Shown here one piece after another: positions 1 to 6,740 of a stretch of DNA of 12,355 nucleotides. This DNA is from CAXNKH01 sp049296795 (GTDB lineage: Bacteria > Pseudomonadota > Gammaproteobacteria > Burkholderiales > Burkholderiaceae_C). Each line of letters begins with the position of its first letter. The stretch's first letter is position 1. The DNA lies in assembly GCA_049296795.1 (NCBI GenBank), contig JBAQTC010000051.1, positions 1-12,355 of the forward strand, given 5' to 3'. The notes under the pieces were generated by a model that was not told the origin of the DNA, did no database searches, and was given only the letters and a program-made list of their open reading frames with translations. The position numbers and the translations under genes are program-made.

Positions 1-59
1 CCCCCAGCCTTCGGCTTCCTCCTTGATGCCGCTGCGCCATCCACCCCAAACACCCGGGC
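1..59. repeat. Mosaic interspersed repeat, copy A
   Basis: No gene is seen here. Positions 16-37 are a perfect 22-bp inverted copy of 126-147 in copy B. Positions 13-47 align in one register with 11493-11527 (16 bp identical at the right end, 32-47 against 11512-11527). Positions 41-59 are identical to 11882-11900 at the other end of the window. The element therefore belongs to a modular non-coding repeat family confined to the intergenic ends of this window. Its left boundary may lie outside the window. Confidence 0.75.
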
Positions 60-100
60 ATCAAGCTGGTTCGGTATTTGGCGTTAGACAAGCCGACACG

Positions 101-209
101 CAGGAGCAGGGCAGTGGTGCACTCAGCGCAGCGGCATCAAGGAGGAATTGTCGGCCCCAGGCCGACAAGGGGGACAGCCGCGGAGTTGAGTGCGCCGCTG
201 CCCTGCTCC
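101..209. repeat. Palindromic interspersed repeat, copy B, with terminal inverted repeats
   Basis: The ends are inverted repeats: GGAGCAGGGCAG at 103-114 and its complement at 198-209. The pairing extends inward to about 23 bp with two mismatches. Inside is a perfect 8-bp stem with a 3-nt loop (149-156 with 160-167). Positions 101-135 recur inverted at 11727-11761 with one mismatch in 35, and 169-185 recur exactly at 11861-11877. The size (about 107 bp), the terminal inverted repeats and the lack of coding capacity resemble a REP/MITE-type element. No target-site duplication is obvious. Confidence 0.75.
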
Positions 210-418
210 GTCTTAGCTCGCGGGCAAGGGCTTCTGAAACGCCAGCGGATATTCGTCAAAGACGTGACAGGGATTTAGCCTCGGTGGCAACCGCAAATCG
301 AGCCTGGGCTGGAGAACGGGCACCCAATCCACCGGCCTTGCCAACGCCTTAGCGCGCATAGGATTGGTGCAATTTCACGCCTTCCTGTGCAATGCGAAAT
401 TACTTCGGGCCCGCCGTA
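210..418. other. Gene-free stretch upstream of the rpsU promoter
   Basis: About 210 bases with no coding sequence I can support. Short open frames on both strands lack a credible start, ribosome binding site or recognisable motif. On the minus strand a frame ending in TAA at 215-213 is open only back to an in-frame stop at 375-377, so it is at most a remnant of a gene end. A short inverted repeat (AATTTC at 371-376, GAAATT at 396-401) sits just upstream of the rpsU promoter and could be a regulatory site, but this is a guess. Confidence 0.5.
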
Positions 419-447
419 CTGAATCAGCCTAGCAATACCGCTATAAT
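419..447 (+). promoter_or_regulatory. Probable sigma-70 promoter of rpsU
   Basis: A perfect -10 hexamer TATAAT lies at 442-447. A weak -35 (CTGAAT at 419-424, matching only the central TGA of the consensus) is placed with a 17-nt spacer. Transcription would start near 454, giving a leader of about 95 nt before the rpsU ATG. Confidence 0.6.
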
Positions 448-467
448 CCCAGGCTTTGCTGGCAATA

Positions 468-549
468 CCCGCTGCCTCATCACTATTTAGCGGGTGACTT
501 CGCTCACGGGCCCGATCTTCCCCGAGCACAATTCGGAAAAATTAACCTA
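468..549 (+). promoter_or_regulatory. rpsU mRNA leader with stem-loops
   Basis: The leader can form a hairpin from CCCGCT (468-473) with AGCGGG (489-494), followed by a small stem GTGA (494-497) with TCAC (504-507). The last bases before the ATG are A/T-rich and carry no clear Shine-Dalgarno sequence, which is unusual for so highly expressed a gene. A structured leader without a strong ribosome binding site would suit translational control, but no known ribosomal-protein leader motif was recognised. Confidence 0.3.
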
Positions 550-762
550 ATGACCACTATCCGTGTAAAAGAAAACGAGCCGTTTGACGTGGCTCTGCGT
601 CGCTTCAAGCGCACCATTGAAAAACTCGGCCTGCTGACCGACTTGCGTGCCCGCGAGTTCTACGAAAAGCCAACGGCTGAGCGCAAGCGCAAGAAGTCGG
701 CCGCTGTCAAACGCAACTACAAGCGTATCCGCGCAATGATGTTGCCGAAAAAACTGTTCTGA
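550..762 (+). CDS. rpsU: 30S ribosomal protein S21
   Basis: The 70-residue product is a component of the small ribosomal subunit. In the S21 family the protein sits near the 3' end of 16S rRNA and helps translation initiation. The sequence opens with MTTIRVKENEPFDVALRRFK and continues through the conserved REFYEKPTAERKRKK segment into a highly basic C-terminus ending PKKLF. The length and these blocks match betaproteobacterial S21. The start is fixed by the family N-terminus, because no clear Shine-Dalgarno sequence precedes it. A TATAAT promoter lies about 100 nt upstream and an intrinsic terminator follows at 804-838, so the gene is probably made mainly as a single-gene transcript. Identification is near certain. 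Confidence 0.97.
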   Translation: MTTIRVKENEPFDVALRRFKRTIEKLGLLTDLRAREFYEKPTAERKRKKSAAVKRNYKRIRAMMLPKKLF

Positions 763-803
763 TCGCCCACAGCGGTTCGAGGTTTTCAGCCTCAAGAACT
801 TCA

Positions 804-838
804 AAACCCGCGCCCGGTCAGCCAGCGCGGGTTTTTTT
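804..838 (+). terminator. Rho-independent terminator after rpsU
   Basis: The arm 804-813 (AAACCCGCGC) pairs perfectly with 825-834 (GCGCGGGTTT) around an 11-nt loop, and a run of seven T ends at 838. A weaker stem-loop just upstream (775-782 with 790-799, imperfect) may assist. It lies 42 bases after the rpsU stop and before yqeY. Confidence 0.9.
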
Positions 839-874
839 ATTCCACCACCTTCCCTCAAGCCGACAGGAACAACA

Positions 875-1336
875 ATGTCTCTCAAAGAACAAATCAGCAA
901 CGACATGAAAACCGCCATGCGCGCCAAGGACGCTGAACGCCTGGGCACCATCCGCTTGCTGCTGGCAGCCTGCAAGCAAAAAGAAGTCGATGAGCGGATC
1001 GAACTCGACGATATGGCAGTGGTGGCCATCGTTGACAAACTGATCAAACAGCGCAAGGATTCGATTACCGCTTTCGTCCAGGCCAGCCGGCAAGATCTGG
1101 CCGACAAGGAAGCCGCTGAAATGGTTGTGCTGCAAGCCTATTTACCGCAACGCTTGAGTGCCGACGAAGTCGCTGCCGAAGTTCGTTCCATCGTTGCCGA
1201 ACTCGGCGCTGAACTTGGGCGTGTTGTAGGCCCGACCGACATGGGCAAGGTGATGGGCGCGGTCAAAACCCGGTTGGCGAGCAAAGCCGAAATGGGCCAG
1301 GTCTCGGCCGCGGTTAAAGCAGCGCTGGCAACTTGA
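875..1336 (+). CDS. yqeY: GatB/YqeY domain protein
   Basis: A 153-residue stand-alone YqeY protein. The domain is homologous to the tRNA-binding C-terminal part of the GatB subunit of the amidotransferase that makes Gln-tRNA or Asn-tRNA, but the role of the single-domain protein is not firmly established. Visible family features are the N-terminal MSLKEQISNDMKTAMRAKD helix, the RLLLAACKQKEVDER segment, the AYLPQRLSADEV block near residues 88-99, and GPTDMGKVMGAVK near 130. The start has an AGGA sequence 6 nt upstream. It follows rpsU, a common order in proteobacteria, but a strong terminator separates them, so read-through or a weak local promoter must supply its transcript. The TGA stop overlaps the start of the amidase gene as TTGA. 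Confidence 0.93.
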   Translation: MSLKEQISNDMKTAMRAKDAERLGTIRLLLAACKQKEVDERIELDDMAVVAIVDKLIKQRKDSITAFVQASRQDLADKEAAEMVVLQAYLPQRLSADEVAAEVRSIVAELGAELGRVVGPTDMGKVMGAVKTRLASKAEMGQVSAAVKAALAT

Positions 1337-2787
1337 CCACCTCAGCGCAGGACATCAGCCACTTCAGCGCTGTTGCGCTGTCGCAAGCCATTCACGCCAG
1401 GCAAGTGTCTTGCCGTGAAGTCATGCTCGCCACCTTGGCTCAGGTCGATCGGCTCAACCCGGCGAGCAACGCCATCGTCAGCCGGGTCGACAGCGATGTG
1501 CTGTTGCAGCAAGCCGACCAACGCGATGCGCAACTGGCCCGGGGCGAATCGATGGGCTGGATGCACGGCATGCCGCAAGCGATCAAAGACTTGAGCCAGG
1601 TACAGGGCCTGCCCACGACCCAAGGCAGCCCGCTGCTCAAGGACTTCAAACCCACCAGCGATGGCCTGATGGCCAGCCGGATGAAAGCCGCTGGTTGCAT
1701 CGTGATTGGGAAAACCAACACCCCGGAACTCGGCCTGGGCTCGCACACTTTCAACCCCGTTTTTGGCGCCACCCGCAACGCCTGGGATCCGACCAAAACT
1801 GCGGGCGGCAGCAGTGGCGGCGCTGCTGTCGCTTTGGCACAGCGCATGCTCCCAGTGGCTGACGGCTCGGATTTCATGGGCAGCTTGCGCAATCCCGCGG
1901 GCTGGAACCATGTGTTTGGCATGCGGCCATCACAGGGCCGGGTTCCCACGGCACCGGCGCTCGATGTGTTTCTGTCACAACTCGGCACCGAGGGGCCCAT
2001 GGGACGCAGCGTGACCGATGTGGCCCGGCTGCTGTCAGTGCAAGCCGGTTATTTCGCTGGTTCACCATTGTCGATTGCGCAGGACGGACAAATTTTCAGC
2101 GGCGCATTATCGCGCTCGATCCAAGGCCAGCGCATCGGCTGGCTGGGCAATTTGAACGGCTATTTGCCGATGGAAGACGGTGTTTTGCAAACTTGCGAAC
2201 AGGCATTGCAGTCATTTTCTGACCTCGGCTGCCCGGTCGAAGAGGCAACTCTTGGCCTGTCACCCCAGGGCATTTGGCAAGCCTGGTTGGTCTGGCGCCA
2301 AGCCCTGGTCGGCCCCAGAGTCGCAGCCTTGCTCAAACAGCCCGAAAACCGAGCTTTCATTAAGCCTGAAGCGCTTTGGGAGTACGACCAGTCTTTGAAC
2401 TTAAGCGGCGCTCAATTGATGGCAGCGAGTCAGCAACGCACGGTTTTTTACCAGCACATGCTGAGGTTGTTTGAACGCTTTGATGTGCTGGCCCTGCCCT
2501 CGGCCCAGGTCTGGCCGTTTGATCTAGCCCTGCGCTGGCCGACCCAGATCAACGCTGTGACGATGGACAGCTACCACCGCTGGATGGAAGTGGTGATTTA
2601 CGCCACTTTCGCCGGCCTGCCTGCCATCAGCGTACCTGCCGGCTTCGGTGTCGACGGTCTGCCCATGGGCTTGCAGTTGATTGGCAAACCCCAAGGCGAC
2701 TGGGCCCTGCTGCAACTGGCCTACGGTTACGAACAAGCCAATCTGGGACTGCTGGCGACCTTGCCGCCAGGGCTCAATCCACTTTGA
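1333..2787 (+). CDS. Amidase-signature family hydrolase
   Basis: A 484-residue cytoplasmic-type amidase that should hydrolyse a carboxamide through the Ser-cisSer-Lys triad of the amidase-signature family. The triad can be placed: Lys85 in the AIKD segment, cis-Ser160 in GGSSGG, and the nucleophile Ser184 in GSLRNPAG. The spacings of 75 and 24 residues equal those of GatA-type enzymes. The usual glycine-rich GTDTGGS block is replaced by DGSDFMGS, a variant I associate with a proteobacterial amidase subgroup not involved in tRNA amidation. The start is a TTG overlapping the yqeY stop (TTGA), which suggests translational coupling; the next ATG would cut off the conserved N-terminal helix. The substrate is unknown. 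The 3' end overlaps the convergent Bug gene by 14 bp. Confidence 0.9.
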   Translation: MTTSAQDISHFSAVALSQAIHARQVSCREVMLATLAQVDRLNPASNAIVSRVDSDVLLQQADQRDAQLARGESMGWMHGMPQAIKDLSQVQGLPTTQGSPLLKDFKPTSDGLMASRMKAAGCIVIGKTNTPELGLGSHTFNPVFGATRNAWDPTKTAGGSSGGAAVALAQRMLPVADGSDFMGSLRNPAGWNHVFGMRPSQGRVPTAPALDVFLSQLGTEGPMGRSVTDVARLLSVQAGYFAGSPLSIAQDGQIFSGALSRSIQGQRIGWLGNLNGYLPMEDGVLQTCEQALQSFSDLGCPVEEATLGLSPQGIWQAWLVWRQALVGPRVAALLKQPENRAFIKPEALWEYDQSLNLSGAQLMAASQQRTVFYQHMLRLFERFDVLALPSAQVWPFDLALRWPTQINAVTMDSYHRWMEVVIYATFAGLPAISVPAGFGVDGLPMGLQLIGKPQGDWALLQLAYGYEQANLGLLATLPPGLNPL

Positions 2788-3742
2788 TGCCAGCTTCGCG
2801 CACGGTCTTGCTGTAACGCAGCGTTTCCGTCTGCAAGAACTCAGCAAACTGCTCTGAGGTCCCAGGTGTCGGCATCATGCCGTGGCCCTTGAGCTTGGCA
2901 GCGGTATCGGGATGGCGCAGCGCTCCATTGAGTTCGGCATTGAGGCGAGCGACCAGCGCTGCCGGCGTGGCGCTTGCCACCACCATACCGCTCCAGTTGC
3001 TGGCTTCGAGTTCAGGGAAACCGGCCTCTCGCATGGTCGGCACATCAGGCATCACCTCGGCGCGCTCGGCCGAGGTAACCACCAAAGCGCGTAATTTGCC
3101 ACTTTTCACAAAAGGCGCAAGTTCGGTGGCGTTGAGATAGGCCATCTTCACATGACCGCCACTGACCGAGGTGATGGCGGGCGCTGCACCCTGGAACGGG
3201 GTATGCGTCATCTGAATTTTCTGAGAAAGACTGAGCATTTCGCCCATGATGTGGTGGGTGGTTCCGGTTCCGGGTGTGCCGTAGGAGATTTCACCGGGTC
3301 TGGAGCGTGCCAGCGCAATCAACTCCGCCAGCGTATTCGCGGGGACTGAAGGATGAACCGCGATCGCCATCGGAACCGACATGGTCTGGCCTACTGCCTT
3401 GAAGTCCTTCAAGGGCGCAAAAGGCATTGAGGGGCGCAGCGACGGGTTGATGATGAAGCTGGGAAAAACCACCAGCAGGGTATGCCCATCGGGGCCGGAA
3501 CGCGCTACCAGTTCAGAGCCCAAAATCGTGCTGCCGCCTGGGCGATTCTCGATCAACACGGATTGACCCAACCCTTTGCCCATTTGCTCGGCCAGCACAC
3601 GACTGGCAATATCGGCGGCGCCCCCGGGTGGAAACGGAACCACGATTCGAAGCGGTTTAGAGGGAAAAGTCTGGGCCTGCGCCGAGCCCAAAAAGCAAGC
3701 AGCTAAAGCCAAACAGCAGGCCAGCCAATACTTCGTTTTCAT
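2774..3742 (-). CDS. Bug/TctC family periplasmic substrate-binding protein
   Basis: A 322-residue extracytoplasmic solute receptor of the tripartite tricarboxylate transporter family, a group greatly expanded in Burkholderiales. A signal peptide covers residues 1-23 (basic MKTK, hydrophobic core, cleavage after AQA). The mature part begins with the family pattern FPSKPLRIVVPFPPGGAADI and continues with GQSVLIENRPGG and SYGTPGTGTTHH. A Cys in LALAAC could also be read as a lipobox, but the AQA site is typical of Bug proteins. AGGAG lies 7 nt before the ATG. No TctA or TctB membrane gene is in the window, so it is an orphan receptor with an unknown ligand, probably a carboxylate or similar small acid. 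It runs in the same direction as pmbA, 72 bp downstream, and its end overlaps the amidase gene tail to tail. Confidence 0.92.
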   Translation of the reverse strand: MKTKYWLACCLALAACFLGSAQAQTFPSKPLRIVVPFPPGGAADIASRVLAEQMGKGLGQSVLIENRPGGSTILGSELVARSGPDGHTLLVVFPSFIINPSLRPSMPFAPLKDFKAVGQTMSVPMAIAVHPSVPANTLAELIALARSRPGEISYGTPGTGTTHHIMGEMLSLSQKIQMTHTPFQGAAPAITSVSGGHVKMAYLNATELAPFVKSGKLRALVVTSAERAEVMPDVPTMREAGFPELEASNWSGMVVASATPAALVARLNAELNGALRHPDTAAKLKGHGMMPTPGTSEQFAEFLQTETLRYSKTVREAGIKVD

Positions 3743-3762
3743 CTGTCATCTCCTCAAGAACT

Positions 3763-3815
3763 TGTTAGGATGTCCCGACAAACTCTAACAGAGACAAACA
3801 GCTCAGTGCGTCTCT
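3763..3815 (-). terminator. Stem-loops between pmbA and the Bug gene
   Basis: Two short perfect stems fill the 72-bp gap: AGAGAC (3790-3795) with GTCTCT (3810-3815), touching the pmbA stop, and TGTTAG (3763-3768) with CTAACA (3785-3790), sharing base 3790. Read on the minus strand the first is followed by GTTAGAGTTTG, only a weak T tract. They could attenuate pmbA transcription or structure the Bug mRNA leader; I cannot tell which. Confidence 0.3.
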
Positions 3816-5194
3816 TAGCTGCCGGCCAGCTTCATACGGTTGATCAAAATCGAACCCACGGTTTTGGCGCCGTAGTTGTAGCTGTCGGCGCCGACCGCCT
3901 GGATCCCTTTGAGCATGTCGCGCATATTGCCGGCAATCGTGATCTCCTGCACTGGAAAAGCGATCTGGCCGTTTTCCACCCAAAACCCGCTGGCACCGCG
4001 TGAGTAATCGCCCGTCACGTAATTAACACCTTGCCCCATCAATTCGGTGACAAACAGACCCCGACCGAGTTTGCGCAACATAGCGTCGAGATCGTCTGTC
4101 TTGCGGGTTTGGCGCGAAGTCAGGACCAGATTGTGCGAACCGCCGGCATTGCCCGTGGTTTTCATGCCGAGCTTGCGGGCTGAATAACTGCTCAGAAAAT
4201 AACCTTGAACGCGCCCGGCTTCAACCACTTGTCGTGGTCGGACCACGACGCCCTCATCATCAAAAGGTGAACTGCCTTTACCACCCAAAACAAAAGGGTC
4301 TTCCGAAATATCGATGTGCTTGGGCAGCACCAGTTTGCCCAGCGAATCGAGCAGGAATGAGCTCTTGCGGTAGAGCGCTCCACCACTGAGGGCCTGGACC
4401 AAGGCGCCAAGCAGGCCAGCGGCCAGCGGTGACTCGAACAACACCGGGCATTCGGTGGTGGCAATTTTGCGTGACTTCAAACGACTCAAAGCGCGTTCAG
4501 CCGCATAGCGTCCGACAGCTTGGGGCGAGGCCAGATCAGCGGCGTTGCGCATCGAGCTGTACCAGGCATCGCGCTGCATACCGTTGCCCTTGCCCGCAAT
4601 CGGCGAGACCGACAGCGAGTGACGCGAACTGGCGTAACCGCCGCGAAAGCCATGGGTGTGGGCACTGAAAAAATGCGATTGCTGAGCCGAAACGCCAGCG
4701 CCTTCGCTGTTGCTGATACGTCGATCGGTGGCCAAAGCGGCCTGCTCTGCGCTCAACGCCAGTTGCGCCGCCTGCTCACTGCTGATGTCCCAGGGGTGAA
4801 ACAAATCCAGATCGCGCCTGGCCTGTTTGGCGCTCACGATGTCTTTGGCAGCGGGCAAACTGGCAAACGGATCTTCAGCCGTGAAGCGCGCAATATCGTA
4901 GGCCGCTTGCACCGTTTGATGCACTGCGGTTTGGGAAAAATCCGAGGTGCTGGCATTGCCGCGTCGTTGACCCAGATAGACCGTTACCCCTAGCGACTTA
5001 TCGCGGTTGCGTTCAACGTTCTCCAGTTCGCCTTTACGCACCGACACGCTCAGGCCGCAGCCCTCGGAGGCCTCGGCCCCGGCGTTGCTGGCACCGAGTT
5101 TTTTGGCGTGGGCTAAGGCGCCATCGACCAAGTCTTCAAAGAAGGAGCGACTGTAAGAGAAGCCCGTGAGTTGGGTTGAATCAGATTTGTTCAT
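3815..5194 (-). CDS. pmbA: PmbA/TldE family protein, subunit of the TldD/TldE protease
   Basis: A 459-residue PmbA (TldE) homologue, close to the usual family length. In Escherichia coli TldE pairs with TldD to form a cytoplasmic metalloprotease that matures microcin B17 and degrades the antitoxin CcdA; the metal site belongs to TldD. Consistent with this, no HExxxH motif is seen here. Recognisable blocks are AGAEASEGCGLSVSVRKGELE near residue 40, NVERNRDKSLGVTVYLG near 58, and the C-terminal GGSHNLVL, ELMGQGVNYVTGDYSRGASGF and FPVQEITIAGN segments. TldD is not in the window. The ATG at 5194 has no strong Shine-Dalgarno sequence, but the following FSYSRSFFEDLVDGAL region fits the family. The gene is divergent from darP. 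Confidence 0.93.
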   Translation of the reverse strand: MNKSDSTQLTGFSYSRSFFEDLVDGALAHAKKLGASNAGAEASEGCGLSVSVRKGELENVERNRDKSLGVTVYLGQRRGNASTSDFSQTAVHQTVQAAYDIARFTAEDPFASLPAAKDIVSAKQARRDLDLFHPWDISSEQAAQLALSAEQAALATDRRISNSEGAGVSAQQSHFFSAHTHGFRGGYASSRHSLSVSPIAGKGNGMQRDAWYSSMRNAADLASPQAVGRYAAERALSRLKSRKIATTECPVLFESPLAAGLLGALVQALSGGALYRKSSFLLDSLGKLVLPKHIDISEDPFVLGGKGSSPFDDEGVVVRPRQVVEAGRVQGYFLSSYSARKLGMKTTGNAGGSHNLVLTSRQTRKTDDLDAMLRKLGRGLFVTELMGQGVNYVTGDYSRGASGFWVENGQIAFPVQEITIAGNMRDMLKGIQAVGADSYNYGAKTVGSILINRMKLAGS

Positions 5195-5257
5195 GCGGAG
5201 GCTATGATACTTGGCTACGCACCGGCTTTTGTTACCGCGTGCGACCTATTTCCCACC
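5195..5257. promoter_or_regulatory. Divergent pmbA/darP intergenic region
   Basis: Only 62 bases separate the two divergent starts. TATGAT at 5203-5208 is a possible -10 for darP, and the same bases read as TATCAT on the minus strand, but neither has a good -35 at the right distance. Because it overlaps the 5' end of pmbA so closely, any promoter here must extend into that coding region. Confidence 0.3.
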
Positions 5258-5932
5258 ATGTCACGCAAACCCAAAAAAGGCTATTTTGTTCAGGGCCAGT
5301 TCGTCGCCGAAGGCAGCGAACGCGATCTCGAGCTCAAGCGCGAGCTCAAAGGCACGGACAGCCAAAGCCGAACCGATCTCAAACGAGAAAGCACCGAACT
5401 GCAAAAACTGGGCGAGGATTTGCTGATTCTTCGATCAGACCTGTTAGATCAGGCCAACTTACCGGAAAAACTGCGCGATGCCGTGACCGAAGCCAAACGC
5501 ATCAGCAACTTCGAAGGCAAGCGTCGGCAGATGCAATTCATCGGCAAGCTGATGCGACTGCTCGACGCCGACACTTTGCAAGCGATACGCGCCGCGCTAG
5601 ATGAGCAGCACAATGGTTCGGCCCGCGACAAGCTGATCTTGCACCAGACCGAGCTCTGGCGCGATCGCTTGATTGCTGACGATGAAGCGCTGGCCGAGTG
5701 GATTAACACCTTCGCCCAAACCGATACACAACAGCTGCGCGCACTGGTACGCCAAGCCCGCAGAGACGCACCGGCGCCGGATCGGGCTGCCGTGTCGCAA
5801 GGCCTAGCACCCCGCCAAAGTCGCGCTTACCGGGAAATTTTTCAACTGGTGCGCGAACAACTCGGCGGCGGCGGCGATCTGCCCGAAAACGATCAGTCAA
5901 CCCACCAAGCCATCCAAAGGTTCGAGCCGTGA
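5258..5932 (+). CDS. darP: Ribosome-associated protein DarP/YjgA (DUF615)
   Basis: A 224-residue member of the YjgA family, renamed DarP in E. coli, where it associates with late 50S precursors and helps assembly of the large subunit. Family features are the charged N-terminus (MSRKPKKGYFVQGQFVAEGS), a central block KRISNFEGKRRQMQFIGKLMR near residues 80-105 and the C-terminal RQSRAYREIFQLVRE helix. The protein is somewhat longer than the E. coli form (about 183 residues). An ATG 54 bp upstream (5204) is in frame, but the family N-terminus begins at 5258 and the extra segment is hydrophobic and unrelated, so 5258 is preferred. It is the first gene of a + strand run with mog, whose GTG start overlaps its stop. 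Confidence 0.9.
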   Translation: MSRKPKKGYFVQGQFVAEGSERDLELKRELKGTDSQSRTDLKRESTELQKLGEDLLILRSDLLDQANLPEKLRDAVTEAKRISNFEGKRRQMQFIGKLMRLLDADTLQAIRAALDEQHNGSARDKLILHQTELWRDRLIADDEALAEWINTFAQTDTQQLRALVRQARRDAPAPDRAAVSQGLAPRQSRAYREIFQLVREQLGGGGDLPENDQSTHQAIQRFEP

Positions 5933-6540
5933 CGACAGCGATTGGCAATACATTGGATGCCGTCAAGATTGGCATCGTTTCCATCAGCGATCGCGCCTCC
6001 AGCGGCGTGTACCAGGACCAAGGCCTGCCCGCGCTGCAGGACTGGCTGGGTCGTGCGCTGAAAAACCCCATCACGTTCGAACCACGCCTGATTCCCGATG
6101 AACAGGCCCTGATCAGCGCCGCTCTGATCGAACTGGTTGATGCGGGTTGCGCGCTGGTTTTGACCACGGGCGGCACCGGCCCGGCGCTACGCGACGTCAC
6201 ACCCGAAGCTACGTTGGCGGTAGCGCACAAGGAGATGCCGGGTTTTGGCGAGCAAATGCGCCAAATCAGCCTAAAGTTTGTGCCAACGGCAATTCTGTCG
6301 CGTCAATGTGCCGTCATTCGCGAGCGCAGCCTGATCATCAATCTGCCAGGCCAACCCAAATCGATTGCCGAAACGCTAGAAGGGCTCAAAGGTCCCCAAG
6401 GTGAGTCGCTGGTCTCGGGTATTTTTGCCGCCGTACCCTATTGCATTGATTTGATCGGCGGCCCTTATTTGGAAACCGATGACAGCGTATGCAAGTCTTT
6501 TAGGCCTAAATCGGCCCTGCGCAGCGCGACGCTGGCCTGA
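5929..6540 (+). CDS. mog: Molybdopterin adenylyltransferase
   Basis: A 203-residue MogA-type enzyme. It adenylylates molybdopterin with ATP in the cytoplasm, the activation step before MoeA inserts molybdate to give molybdenum cofactor. The MoCF-binding fold is marked by GIVSISDRASSGVY near residues 15-28, the nucleotide/pterin loop TTGGTGPALRDVTPEAT at 79-95, MPGFGEQMRQISLKFVPTAILSRQ at 103-126 and LPGQPKSIAETL at 139-150, all close to E. coli Mog. The start is GTG, overlapping the darP TGA (GTGA), with AAAGG 8 nt upstream, which points to translational coupling. No other molybdenum cofactor genes or molybdoenzymes are in the window. Confidence 0.95.
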   Translation: MTTAIGNTLDAVKIGIVSISDRASSGVYQDQGLPALQDWLGRALKNPITFEPRLIPDEQALISAALIELVDAGCALVLTTGGTGPALRDVTPEATLAVAHKEMPGFGEQMRQISLKFVPTAILSRQCAVIRERSLIINLPGQPKSIAETLEGLKGPQGESLVSGIFAAVPYCIDLIGGPYLETDDSVCKSFRPKSALRSATLA

Positions 6541-6576
6541 TAATCACACAACTGCTTGAATTTAAAGGAGAACAAC

Positions 6577-6723
6577 ATGGCCAAGGGTCAACAGAAATCA
6601 AATAAAGAAGTCAAGAAGACCAAGAAAGACAGCTCGCCGCCCAAACCGGTTTCCGCTGATGCCGTGCGACCCACCATCACCACCGTGGTTCCGGTGCGCG
6701 GCAAGCTTAAAAACAAGAGCTGA
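6577..6723 (+). CDS. Small basic protein of 48 residues, function unknown
   Basis: A short reading frame of 48 codons beginning MAKGQQKSNKEVKKTKKD. The first half is rich in Lys, Gln and Ser (about 8 Lys in 18 residues). The middle is Pro-rich (SSPPKPVSADAVRP), followed by a beta-prone TITTVVPV stretch and a basic end RGKLKNKS. It has the best Shine-Dalgarno sequence of the region (AAAGGAG at 6564-6570, 6 nt before the ATG), sits 36 bp after mog and ends 17 bp before rluA, so it is very probably translated as part of this operon. I recall similar short proteins in Comamonadaceae genomes but know no function; the charge pattern suggests RNA or ribosome binding, which is inference only. Confidence 0.82.
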   Translation: MAKGQQKSNKEVKKTKKDSSPPKPVSADAVRPTITTVVPVRGKLKNKS

Positions 6724-6740
6724 AGCGCAGAACCGAGGTC

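Noticed and set aside
83..89. GTTAGAC resembling the GTTRRRY recombination site of an integron attC
   Set aside because: No matching RYYYAAC partner at the expected distance on either side, no cassette gene and no integrase in the window; one 7-bp match is expected by chance.
213..374. Minus-strand open frame ending VFDEYPLAFQKPLPAS that looks like a protein C-terminus
   Set aside because: An in-frame stop at 375-377 limits it to about 53 codons with no start or ribosome binding site; it may be a gene remnant but cannot be supported.
275..529. Minus-strand 84-codon frame in the rpsU upstream region
   Set aside because: It runs through the rpsU promoter and leader, has no motif and no credible ribosome binding site.
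547..1107. Minus-strand 186-codon frame opposite rpsU and yqeY
   Set aside because: It is antisense to two certain genes and to a terminator, and its composition is that of a shadow frame.
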